From an uncultured Lachnospiraceae bacterium (lineage in GTDB: Bacteria > Bacillota > Clostridia > Lachnospirales > Lachnospiraceae): a stretch of 21,759 nucleotides of DNA. The notes under the pieces are model-generated. The model did no database searches. It was given only the letters and a program-made list of their open reading frames with translations, and had not been told where the DNA came from. Positions within the stretch are counted from its first letter, which is position 1. Each line of letters opens with the position of its first letter. This document shows, one piece after another, positions 1 through 7,043 of this stretch. The position numbers and the translations under genes are program-made. The stretch lies in assembly GCA_910584785.1 (NCBI GenBank), contig CAJUDX010000054.1, positions 1 to 21,759 on the forward strand, written 5' to 3'.

Positions 1-113
1 CCTTGAAGTTTTCTATACTTTTCCTCTTCCCATACCGCAAGCCCCTGAAACAAATTCTCAGCGACAAGTAAAGACAACCTGATTTTATTATCAATTTGCA
101 GAGTTGATTTCAT
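1..113 (-). pseudogene. N-terminally deleted remnant of an AAA-ATPase/PD-(D/E)XK gene, running off the window
   Basis: The first 55 bases are identical to 3359-3413 inside the intact AAA-ATPase gene and encode its residues 71-88 (LFQGLAVWEEEKYRKLQG) in the same reading direction. Upstream of that match the homology breaks. Everything encoding residues 1-69, including the Walker A motif, is missing. Thirteen bases at 62-74 match 3684-3696, the -35 region of the intact gene, so a deletion of about 270 bp seems to have joined promoter DNA to codon ~70. The junction is in frame with an ATG at 111-113, giving a chimeric start MKSTLQIDNK, but this ATG has no good ribosome site. An orphan AGGAGG lies further upstream at 156-161. 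Without a P-loop the product cannot be a normal ATPase. The 3' part is outside the window, so how much of the gene survives is unknown. Confidence 0.75.
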
Positions 114-166
114 GTTTTCCAATCTTGCGAAAATACTATACCTTTGCTATACTAATCCTCCTAACA

Positions 167-1729
167 TTAATCTCCAAATTTTATAACAAGCGTTTCGTCA
201 ATCATTCTAATTGAGCCATAGTCAGGATAAAATGGCATAATTTGAAATTGCGGTAAATGTTTGATTTTGTCTATATCATCGGCCACCGGAAATTGAAAAC
301 CACAAAAATATTCTATAAATTTATTTCTGGAATACATGTTTATATAATGATAAGCATTTGGTATTCCAGTTAAATTTTCTAAATTATCAAATTCCTCTAT
401 TACTGGAAATGTGGAATCCTGTACTTCTCCAATAAATGCAATCGGTGTATCTGCCTTATAGCCTTCCGTCATCTTTATTTGAGCAATTACCGTGGTATAA
501 TAACTATATGCCTGCCTGTATCTCTGATTCAAACAAAGAGATGCTTCATTTGCCTGAATACAAAAACTTCCAACAGTTATCATACAAAGGCATGTAATTA
601 CCCATTCAACACCAGGTATCCGTTTTACAGAAAAGAATAGCTGCTTATTTTGTTCCCAAATGATAATAACAGCAATATAAAAAACAACCATCGCATACCG
701 CATCAACGTATGAACCCAATAGAAACACATCATATAAATAATATTAATTGCAAATGGAAATAAAATCAAAAAAAGTCCGACTAAGCACATTGCTGCAAAG
801 CCTCTTTTCACTTGAACAAAGCAAATTATACGAATACCAAAATATAAAGTAAACAATAAAAAAATTAAATAAGAAAACCTTAAAATCGGATATTGTGTAA
901 TTCCATTTCGATCAGCAAGCATGGGTGCAAAAAATTCAATATAAATTCGGCTTAATATTTTCTGAAGTTCATTCAAAGGAAGTTGTCCCATCGAATTAAT
1001 TCCCATATATTCAGATAATTGATTATGCGTTATCATTAATGCAATTTTATTGCAAATAAAATAAAGAAAAACACTTGCCACAATAACCCCCAGATATTTC
1101 CATGCATCTGCAAATATACGCATTACTGTGTGTTTTGATTGCAGCATATCTACAATAAGAAATAGCAGGAAAAAACCAGCAGCAACACCAAGATACGCCT
1201 GATAAATCCCTAAACTAAATGCTAATAAAATAACACCTGCAATCCATCCTTTAGGATATTTTCTTACAAAATATACCGCAGCACAAGTCAATAAAATAGA
1301 AAAACAATAATATTGTACTGTAAAAATAAAAGTAAAAGCTGACGTGATGGATGGAAATATTACCATAATTGCACCTATAAAAATACAGTTCACTTCATTA
1401 TATACGTCAAAGGATTTTACAATGAAAACCGATGCTGTTGCTAAAAATAAAATCGATAAAATACCATTAAGCCAAGGCAAACTATAATTGCCAAATAATC
1501 TGCCGATAAAATTACCTAAAAGTGAAAGCCCCCATCTTCCCGAAGTATATCCTGCTCCGTATCCAAAAAAGGCGGAACAAACATCTCCCTGCGGTGAAAT
1601 ATTTAACATAATATACATATGCGATATACAGCCAAAAATAAACGAAGAAATAAATACTGTTTTTAAGTGTCTTGGACACTTCACTAATTTATCGTAAAAG
1701 TAAAATGGCGACTTATCAAAATACTTCAT
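167..1729 (-). CDS. GtrII-family membrane glucosyltransferase
   Basis: This 520-residue polytopic membrane protein has about ten hydrophobic segments between residues 20 and 380 and a soluble C-terminal tail of about 120 residues. A YTSGRW motif (61-66) after the first extracytoplasmic loop, an acidic D49 just before it and YQAYLG at 176-181 are typical of GtrII glucosyltransferases (GT-C-like). That family moves glucose from an undecaprenyl-phosphate carrier onto surface polysaccharide on the outer face of the membrane. The acceptor cannot be read from sequence. The usual partners GtrA (flippase) and GtrB (carrier glucosyltransferase) are not in the window. The start is supported by AAAGGA 9 bases upstream and a TATAAT box. 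The gene is visibly more AT-rich than the genes beyond 4500 and lies between two AAA-ATPase sequences, which suggests acquisition by transfer. Confidence 0.8.
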   Translation of the reverse strand: MKYFDKSPFYFYDKLVKCPRHLKTVFISSFIFGCISHMYIMLNISPQGDVCSAFFGYGAGYTSGRWGLSLLGNFIGRLFGNYSLPWLNGILSILFLATASVFIVKSFDVYNEVNCIFIGAIMVIFPSITSAFTFIFTVQYYCFSILLTCAAVYFVRKYPKGWIAGVILLAFSLGIYQAYLGVAAGFFLLFLIVDMLQSKHTVMRIFADAWKYLGVIVASVFLYFICNKIALMITHNQLSEYMGINSMGQLPLNELQKILSRIYIEFFAPMLADRNGITQYPILRFSYLIFLLFTLYFGIRIICFVQVKRGFAAMCLVGLFLILFPFAINIIYMMCFYWVHTLMRYAMVVFYIAVIIIWEQNKQLFFSVKRIPGVEWVITCLCMITVGSFCIQANEASLCLNQRYRQAYSYYTTVIAQIKMTEGYKADTPIAFIGEVQDSTFPVIEEFDNLENLTGIPNAYHYINMYSRNKFIEYFCGFQFPVADDIDKIKHLPQFQIMPFYPDYGSIRMIDETLVIKFGD

Positions 1730-1763
1730 AGCAAAAATCCTTTCATAAACAAAATTTCTTTCT

Positions 1764-1791
1764 ATTATATCATAGCATTTGCTCTAATGAA
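1764..1791 (-). promoter_or_regulatory. Promoter of the gtrII-like gene
   Basis: A perfect TATAAT (1764-1769) lies 16 bases downstream of a weak -35, TTCATT (1786-1791), followed by an AAAGGA ribosome site before the ATG at 1729. Confidence 0.6.
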
Positions 1792-1874
1792 CAGTATTTT
1801 GATTATAAATAAATATTTTTGAACTCTTTTGTTTCACTTTTGAAATTGGGCTATATCCGTTCCTATGGCTAACT

Positions 1875-1901
1875 AAAAAAGCAGAGGAACTACTCCTCTG
1901 C
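1875..1901 (-). terminator. Rho-independent terminator of the AAA-ATPase gene
   Basis: An 8-bp perfect stem (GCAGAGGA / TCCTCTGC, 1881-1888 with 1894-1901) and a 5-nt loop are followed on the minus strand by six U. It starts 14 bases after the stop codon at 1915. Confidence 0.9.
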
Positions 1902-1914
1902 CCATACAAATGTA

Positions 1915-3621
1915 TTATCTTATCTGCCCTACGGCTTCTCCAATCATCACATTTTTGCCTGAAAACGCGAATCCATACTTCCATATTCTTTCCGACAGTA
2001 TTCCCCGGTCACACAATATGTTTTCATATTTCTTCTGTTCAATCTGTTCCAATGCCGCCTTTACTGCCTCTCCCAGTGTTTCTCCGCGCCGCGTATGAAC
2101 AACCTTAAATTCTATAATAAATGCATCCTTATTTTTATCCTTAGGCTCCAGCATAACATCATAACGCCCAAGCCCGCTTTCTTTGTTCGATGAAATATAG
2201 TATCTGTCCCGCAGTTCCACCATCAATCCTAATACAAAGCCATGGTAGAATCGTTCCGGCTGTGCCCTCTTAGAAGGATTCTTTCCCGTATCAAAACTGC
2301 TGAATAATTCGTCAGAAATATCATTCATATATTCATTCATACCTTGCAAATCATGCGACAAAAGTGCCTGTAAAAATGCATTGTGAACTTCACGGCATTT
2401 TCCAAACCAGCCCTCAATCATATGCTGAAACATAAAGTAAACTTCCCGATTTGTCAGTTTCAATTGGTACTCCATCTTTCCAGATTCCACATTAAATTCG
2501 GCATACTCCGGCTTTAAATATCCGCTTGCCATAAACAGGCTCCACACAGCAGCAGCATCCTGATCCAGTTGACTGAATACAATCTGTTCATCAAAGGATG
2601 TATGAAATGCCTCTCCATTCAGCAGACCTTCCATGGCTATCTTTATCACTGACCCGCCTTCACGAACCAGTTTTTCTACCAGACTATTTGAACTGGAATT
2701 TGCCCAATATGCTCCTATCTTTTGCACATCCAGGAAATTAATAATTGACCAGGGATTATAAACATCCCTCCTCTTCCCGAAAATAAACCCATCATACCAG
2801 GCTTTTACTTCTTCTTTTTTCTCTGACAAACCATATTCATCCAGCGCAGCAAAAACTTCTTCTTCGGTAAAACCAAAGCAATCCGAATATTTTTCCGATG
2901 TCGTCGTAACCACTTTAAGATTATTTAAGTCAGAAAAGATGGATTCCTTACTCACCCTTGTGATACCTGTCATCATTGCCCGTTCCAGATACGGATTTGT
3001 TTTAAAGGTCGAATTAAACATACTCTGGGTAAACGAAACTAGTTCATCCCAGTAACCATGAATATAGGCTTCCTGCATAGGCGTATCATACTCATCTAGG
3101 AGAATAATCACCTTTTTTCCATAGTAACGTGACAAATAAAGGGAAAGCTGGTGAAGCGCCATCGTCGCTGTCATATCGTCCATATCTGCCGATACAGATT
3201 GGAAAAAAAGAAGTTCTTGTGCATCCAATATTCCCTGTTCAATCAAAAACCGATATTTTGAATAGAGATTTGTAAGATTTTGGCAGATTTTTCTTCGCGT
3301 TTGAATAAAATCATTCTCCTTGATACTGGCAAAAGAAATACTAATCACTGGATAAGTCCCTTGAAGTTTTCTATACTTTTCCTCTTCCCATACCGCAAGC
3401 CCCTGAAACAAATCTCCCCGCCCTGCATAGCAAACGGAAAAGAACTTCTCCAACATACTTATATTCAGTGTTTTTCCGAACCGCCTTGGCCGGGTAATCA
3501 GAGTTACACTATCTCCGCTCTCCCACCATTCCCGGATGAAATTTGTTTTATCCACATAGAAAACATTTTCTGTTCGGATTACTTCAAAATCCTGATGTCC
3601 TATTCCAACCTTCTTTCCCAT
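1915..3621 (-). CDS. AAA-ATPase-like / PD-(D/E)XK nuclease-like fusion protein (DUF1703 type)
   Basis: The 568-residue protein has an N-terminal AAA-ATPase-like domain with P-loop RPRRFGKT (44-51), Walker B VIILLDEYD (171-179) and the sensor-like stretch MMTGITRVSKESIFSDLNNL (216-235). A C-terminal PD-(D/E)XK fold follows, with GRYD (485-488), IIEFK (502-506) and QIEQKKY (526-532). This architecture is common and multicopy in Clostridia and Bacteroidetes. Its biological role is not established; mobile-element or defence functions have been suggested. All nucleotide-binding and nuclease-like residues I can check are present. The start has AGGAGG nine bases upstream, and the gene is a single transcription unit with its own promoter (3666-3694) and terminator (1875-1901). 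Part of it is duplicated exactly at the left edge of the window. Confidence 0.88.
   Translation of the reverse strand: MGKKVGIGHQDFEVIRTENVFYVDKTNFIREWWESGDSVTLITRPRRFGKTLNISMLEKFFSVCYAGRGDLFQGLAVWEEEKYRKLQGTYPVISISFASIKENDFIQTRRKICQNLTNLYSKYRFLIEQGILDAQELLFFQSVSADMDDMTATMALHQLSLYLSRYYGKKVIILLDEYDTPMQEAYIHGYWDELVSFTQSMFNSTFKTNPYLERAMMTGITRVSKESIFSDLNNLKVVTTTSEKYSDCFGFTEEEVFAALDEYGLSEKKEEVKAWYDGFIFGKRRDVYNPWSIINFLDVQKIGAYWANSSSNSLVEKLVREGGSVIKIAMEGLLNGEAFHTSFDEQIVFSQLDQDAAAVWSLFMASGYLKPEYAEFNVESGKMEYQLKLTNREVYFMFQHMIEGWFGKCREVHNAFLQALLSHDLQGMNEYMNDISDELFSSFDTGKNPSKRAQPERFYHGFVLGLMVELRDRYYISSNKESGLGRYDVMLEPKDKNKDAFIIEFKVVHTRRGETLGEAVKAALEQIEQKKYENILCDRGILSERIWKYGFAFSGKNVMIGEAVGQIR
3359..3413. 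repeat. 55-bp direct repeat, partner of 1-55
   Basis: These 55 bases match 1-55 without a mismatch and in the same orientation, 3358 bp apart, flanking gtrII. They code for residues 71-88 of the AAA-ATPase. Complete nucleotide identity rather than only protein similarity implies recent duplication or gene conversion. Confidence 0.97.
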
Positions 3622-3665
3622 ACCATTTCACCTCCTCTTGCTAACTGATGACTGTGTTTAAGCTA

Positions 3666-3694
3666 AGTATAGCAAATCCCATCCGACAAGTAAA
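3666..3694 (-). promoter_or_regulatory. Promoter of the AAA-ATPase gene
   Basis: TTTACT (3689-3694), a 17-base spacer and TATACT (3666-3671) match the SigA consensus well. The -35 region falls in the 13-base segment also found at 62-74 next to the truncated copy. Confidence 0.7.
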
Positions 3695-3728
3695 GAACAG
3701 GTTTTGTCGTAGCCATTTTGTCAAAAAC

Positions 3729-4382
3729 TTAAATTTCCTCAATCCTCCTTCTGAGTTCGACCATCTTTTGATCTAATTTGGCTACCACCTGTGAATATTC
3801 CTTTAATTCCTCCCCAATAAGTACTGCCTCATTCCTCCCTTTTTTATACCGCAGTTCATGGTCAACTCCCGCCCAAAAATCCATTGCCGTTGTCCGTAGC
3901 TGAATTTCTGCTCTTATCCAACAAACTTCCTCCTGAAAGTAAACCGGGACCTCAACAATTAGATGAAAACTGCGGTAGCCTGAACTTTTTGGATTGCGGA
4001 TATAGTCCTTTTTCTTCAATATCCGTAAATCCCGATGCGAAGATAATACATCCAGCAAACGGTAAATATCATCCTCAAACGCACACACTGCACGAATCCC
4101 GATAATATCATTAATTTCCTCTATCACCTGTGCATAGTCAGCAGTGATTCCCTTTTTTTTACATTTATCCCGAATGCTGTCAAGCGACTTTATCCTGCTG
4201 TAAATGTTCAAAATCACGTTTCTTCCTAATTTCAATGCCAGTTCTGCATCGGCGATTTTTAACTTTGCTGTCAATAACCGGATGGCACACCGGCTTTTCA
4301 TCTGAAAGGTATCCTGTGTAAGTAATTGTAAATTCTGTTCCATAACCCTCTCTTCCCTGATCTGTTCATTTATCTTTTCCAT
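3729..4382 (-). CDS. Small alarmone synthetase, RelQ/YjbM-like (p)ppGpp synthase
   Basis: Single-domain RelA/SpoT synthetase that transfers pyrophosphate from ATP to GDP or GTP to make the stringent-response alarmone. Motifs, numbered from an ATG at 4493: RIKSLDSIRDK (100-110), DIIGIRAVC (129-137), KDYIRNPKSSGYRSFHL (162-178) and the catalytic EIQLRTTAMDFWAGVDHELR (196-215). There is no HD hydrolase, TGS or ACT domain, so it is a small synthetase rather than bifunctional Rel. The frame is open to 4493, but that ATG has no ribosome site and adds an unrelated hydrophobic leader. I use the ATG at 4382 (217 residues). The ATG at 4343 (204 residues) is equally possible, and B. subtilis YjbM has about 211. 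Both starts have only weak purine-rich ribosome sites. The gene is divergent from the GGDEF/EAL gene, and I see no terminator between it and the AAA gene. Confidence 0.88.
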   Translation of the reverse strand: MEKINEQIREERVMEQNLQLLTQDTFQMKSRCAIRLLTAKLKIADAELALKLGRNVILNIYSRIKSLDSIRDKCKKKGITADYAQVIEEINDIIGIRAVCAFEDDIYRLLDVLSSHRDLRILKKKDYIRNPKSSGYRSFHLIVEVPVYFQEEVCWIRAEIQLRTTAMDFWAGVDHELRYKKGRNEAVLIGEELKEYSQVVAKLDQKMVELRRRIEEI

Positions 4383-4491
4383 GTATCTTCCGCTTTCCTG
4401 CACTATTTTCTGCGGAATCTCATGGGAGTGCAGTAAAACCGCACAATGTAAAGGTATGCAGAAAAAAGAAAAATATGAATTATTCTTTTCC

Positions 4492-4552
4492 ATTGCATTT
4501 TTTTCTTATTTCGTATACAATAGGGATAGAATACTAATTGAATCATAAGGAG
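4492..4552 (+). promoter_or_regulatory. Promoter and ribosome site of the GGDEF/EAL gene
   Basis: TTGCAT (4492-4497), an 18-base spacer and TACAAT (4516-4521) form a plausible SigA promoter; TAGAAT at 4527-4532 is a second possible -10. AGGAG at 4548-4552 lies eight bases before the ATG at 4561. Confidence 0.5.
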
Positions 4553-4560
4553 ATTAAACT

Positions 4561-5943
4561 ATGTTGTGGTTTCAGAAGAAAAATGAAGCAGACCAAAACA
4601 GTAATCAGAAAAATGGCATAGATTCGTCTGCTGGTTCAGAAAGCGCCTTTGACGAGACGAACGAACTTGGGCGCAAGGAATGTCTCCAGCACTTAAACCG
4701 CGTCCTCTCTTCCAGAGGTAAGGGTACAGTATTAAAATTGTATATTGAGAATTTCAAACGTTTAAACCAGGTGTTTGGCTACACCTACTGCGAGATGCTG
4801 CTGACAAAAATCATCCGTTATCTCCAAAAAGAAACCGGATACCCTGTGTATCGCTACCTTGGTGTGGAGTTTATCCTTATTCTTGAAGACTGCTCCCACG
4901 GACAGGCTGTATCACTGGCAGAGGAAATCATGGAACGTTTTGACCATGTATGGAAAGTAGAAGATACCGACTGCCTGTGCTCCGCCCAAGTCGGTCTCTG
5001 CGCCTACCCTGGCCCGGCTTCGAATACCCCGGAGCTATTAAAGTGTCTTGATGCTGCAATTACCAAAGCCGGAGAGGTTGGCCCCAACCAGGTAATCAGT
5101 TATGATTCTACCCTGCACATGGCAGAGATTCGCAAAAAAACCATTGGGCAATACTTAAAAACAGCACTGGATAAAGAAGAGATTGAGGTTCGCTACCGCC
5201 CCACTCTGCATAATGAAAAAGGCCATTTTAGCCGGGCAGAATTTTATATGCGGATATTTATCCAGGGAATCGGCATGGTTGGTGCGGGAGAATTTTTGCC
5301 CATTGCTGAGGATTCCGGTCAGATCCGTCTGGTCGAATACTTTGCCCTTCACCAGGTGGGACGCTGTATTTCTGAATTACTTGCCCAGGGAAAGGACTTT
5401 GATTCCATTGCCCTGCCCATCTCTTCCGTTCTCTTATTACAGGAAGACTTTTTGGACGAAGTGGCACAGGTAATGGAAACCTACCAAATCCCTTCAGGAA
5501 AATTGGCGATTGAGATAACCGAAACTGCCCTCACGACAGCTTACTTAAACATCAGTGCGATGATGCAGGAACTGGAAAAACTTGGTGTTGAATTAATTTT
5601 AAACGACTTTGGCACAGGTTACTCCAGCATCACCAGTATTTTGGATCTTCCAGTTCATACCCTAAAGCTTGAGCGCTCCTTTGTCTGGCAATTGGAAACC
5701 AATTCCAAGTCCCGTTATATTATCGAAGGACTGATTGACATTGCCAAAAACCTTGAATTAAATATTATTGCTGAGGGCGTGGAAACGGAAAACCAGGTGG
5801 AAATCCTGAAAAAATGCCAGTACATCCAGGGCTTTTACTACGCGCCTACGGTAACAGAAGATATTTTATTGCAGATTATTGGGGCAACACCAGAAGAATG
5901 CATGGCAGTTATCGCACAGGAAAAGGAAAAAGTTAAGCGGTAA
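4561..5943 (+). CDS. Tandem GGDEF-EAL protein with both active sites degenerate
   Basis: 460 residues and no membrane segment, so probably cytoplasmic. The GGDEF fold spans about 35-185 and the EAL fold about 195-440. The GGDEF signature is replaced by LGVEF (100-104) and the metal/GTP helix reads ENFKRLNQVFGY (63-74), so cyclase activity is very unlikely. In the EAL domain the signature is EFYMR (227-231). The usual metal-binding Asn is lost (PISS, 286-289), the DDFGTG motif is NDFGTG (348-353) and KxD is KLE (369-371). EITET (318-322), EGVE (405-408) and the Q423 motif remain. This pattern fits a c-di-GMP-binding receptor or a protein-protein regulator better than a phosphodiesterase. It is the only plus-strand gene in the window and diverges from the alarmone synthetase. 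Confidence 0.87.
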   Translation: MLWFQKKNEADQNSNQKNGIDSSAGSESAFDETNELGRKECLQHLNRVLSSRGKGTVLKLYIENFKRLNQVFGYTYCEMLLTKIIRYLQKETGYPVYRYLGVEFILILEDCSHGQAVSLAEEIMERFDHVWKVEDTDCLCSAQVGLCAYPGPASNTPELLKCLDAAITKAGEVGPNQVISYDSTLHMAEIRKKTIGQYLKTALDKEEIEVRYRPTLHNEKGHFSRAEFYMRIFIQGIGMVGAGEFLPIAEDSGQIRLVEYFALHQVGRCISELLAQGKDFDSIALPISSVLLLQEDFLDEVAQVMETYQIPSGKLAIEITETALTTAYLNISAMMQELEKLGVELILNDFGTGYSSITSILDLPVHTLKLERSFVWQLETNSKSRYIIEGLIDIAKNLELNIIAEGVETENQVEILKKCQYIQGFYYAPTVTEDILLQIIGATPEECMAVIAQEKEKVKR

Positions 5944-6046
5944 CTTTCGCGGAACATATCAACTACCTGAAGTCTCGTCCCTGCGACTTAGAAGCGTAGG
6001 ACTTCCTTGATAAGTTAAATTATCCTTTAATAACGAATCTTTACAG

Positions 6047-6097
6047 AAAAAAAGCAGCACAGAGAAGAATTGTTGGTTCTTCTTTATGCTGCTTTTC
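6047..6097. terminator. Bidirectional terminator between convergent genes
   Basis: Stem GCAGCA (6054-6059) with TGCTGC (6087-6092), extended by AGAAGAA (6063-6069) with TTCTTCT (6077-6083) across one small internal loop. An A7 run precedes it and a T4 run follows, so it can stop both the GGDEF/EAL transcript and the spoIID-spoIIQ transcript. Confidence 0.85.
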
Positions 6098-6134
6098 TTT
6101 CTGTGTTTTCTTTCTGTATTAATTCTTTAAATCT

Positions 6135-6977
6135 CTATTCCAGAAAATCCAGGGGGTCCATGGCCTGTTCGCCTTTTCTTAATTCAACAAAGACATTGGG
6201 GCCTTCCAGCGTGTAATACTTGGTCGGCTCTGCCACATAGCCCATCACCTGTCCTTTTTCCAGGTATTCTCCGGGAACAGCCTGCACTTCCTTTAATTGT
6301 CCGCAAATCAGAGAATACTCATCCCCTAAGTCCAGAATCAGATAATTGCCGATTTCCTCATTGACCCCTGTCTCTAATACTCTGGCATTAGCCGGGGCAG
6401 CAACTGGCTGGCTCACCTCGCCCTGAATCACAATCCCAGGATTGCACTTATACTGCTCTAATGTGGGGAAGTAAATCGTGGAATCCATATTGTAATCCAA
6501 AAGTACATTCCCCTGCACCGGCCACAGCATGGACTGTGTCTGGGCAAAATTCAGCACTAATGCTGAAGCTGCGTCCATTCCCGTCCCAGCCGGCTCTGCC
6601 TGTGTGTCCTCGGTTTTCTGTGCCGGGGCCTGTGTTTCCTTTTTTGCTTCCTTCTTTACTTCCTCATTTTCCTTCGTCTGTGTCGGCTTATTCTCTTCCA
6701 GCGTTTCCTTCTTTGCTGCGTCAGCCACGGCCTTACTCTCCTTAAGGCTCTCTTTTTCTTTTGCTGCATCGGAATGTCCGGCGCCAGGAAGGGTTTCTTC
6801 CTTTCCGCCATCCACTAAATGCTCAGGTGCGCCCTCCATATTTAAGTAAGGGCTTTCTTCCGTATTTCTCCTCTGAAGGGTTATCACGCCTGCTGCAGCT
6901 ACTATAGTCAGCAGACCCAGTACCATCATGACAAGGATAAGTTTATCCTTGAATAATTGATTGACTCTCTCTTTCAC
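6135..6977 (-). CDS. spoIIQ: SpoIIQ-like protein with a degenerate LytM (M23) domain
   Basis: In sporulation SpoIIQ sits in the forespore membrane and its LytM domain joins SpoIIIAH across the intermembrane space during engulfment. One transmembrane segment (about 12-34), a long charged Lys/Glu/Ala linker and a C-terminal LytM fold are present. The zinc ligands are absent: the His/Asp motif reads NPGIVIQ and the HxH regions read SLICGQL and VFVEL, so peptidase activity is not expected. B. subtilis SpoIIQ is likewise inactive, whereas C. difficile SpoIIQ keeps ligands. I place the start at GTG 6975-6977 because AGGTGA sits just upstream and the product then begins MKERVNQLFK, directly before the membrane segment. 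An ATG at 7025 in the same frame lacks a ribosome site. The gene follows spoIID by 66 bases, an order also found in B. subtilis. Confidence 0.82.
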   Translation of the reverse strand: MKERVNQLFKDKLILVMMVLGLLTIVAAAGVITLQRRNTEESPYLNMEGAPEHLVDGGKEETLPGAGHSDAAKEKESLKESKAVADAAKKETLEENKPTQTKENEEVKKEAKKETQAPAQKTEDTQAEPAGTGMDAASALVLNFAQTQSMLWPVQGNVLLDYNMDSTIYFPTLEQYKCNPGIVIQGEVSQPVAAPANARVLETGVNEEIGNYLILDLGDEYSLICGQLKEVQAVPGEYLEKGQVMGYVAEPTKYYTLEGPNVFVELRKGEQAMDPLDFLE

Positions 6978-7043
6978 GTTTATCACCTCGGTAATATTCT
7001 TACCAAAGTGCAGAAACTTATTCATAAAGAATCAAGAATATTT

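Noticed and set aside
5969..6005. GAAGTC...GACTTC inverted repeat after the GGDEF/EAL gene
   Set aside because: Only a 6-bp outer stem with competing small hairpins and no U-run; the strong terminator is at 6047-6097.
6978..7025. ATG at 7025 as the spoIIQ start
   Set aside because: No ribosome site, whereas the GTG at 6975-6977 has AGGTGA at good spacing and gives the usual short N terminus.
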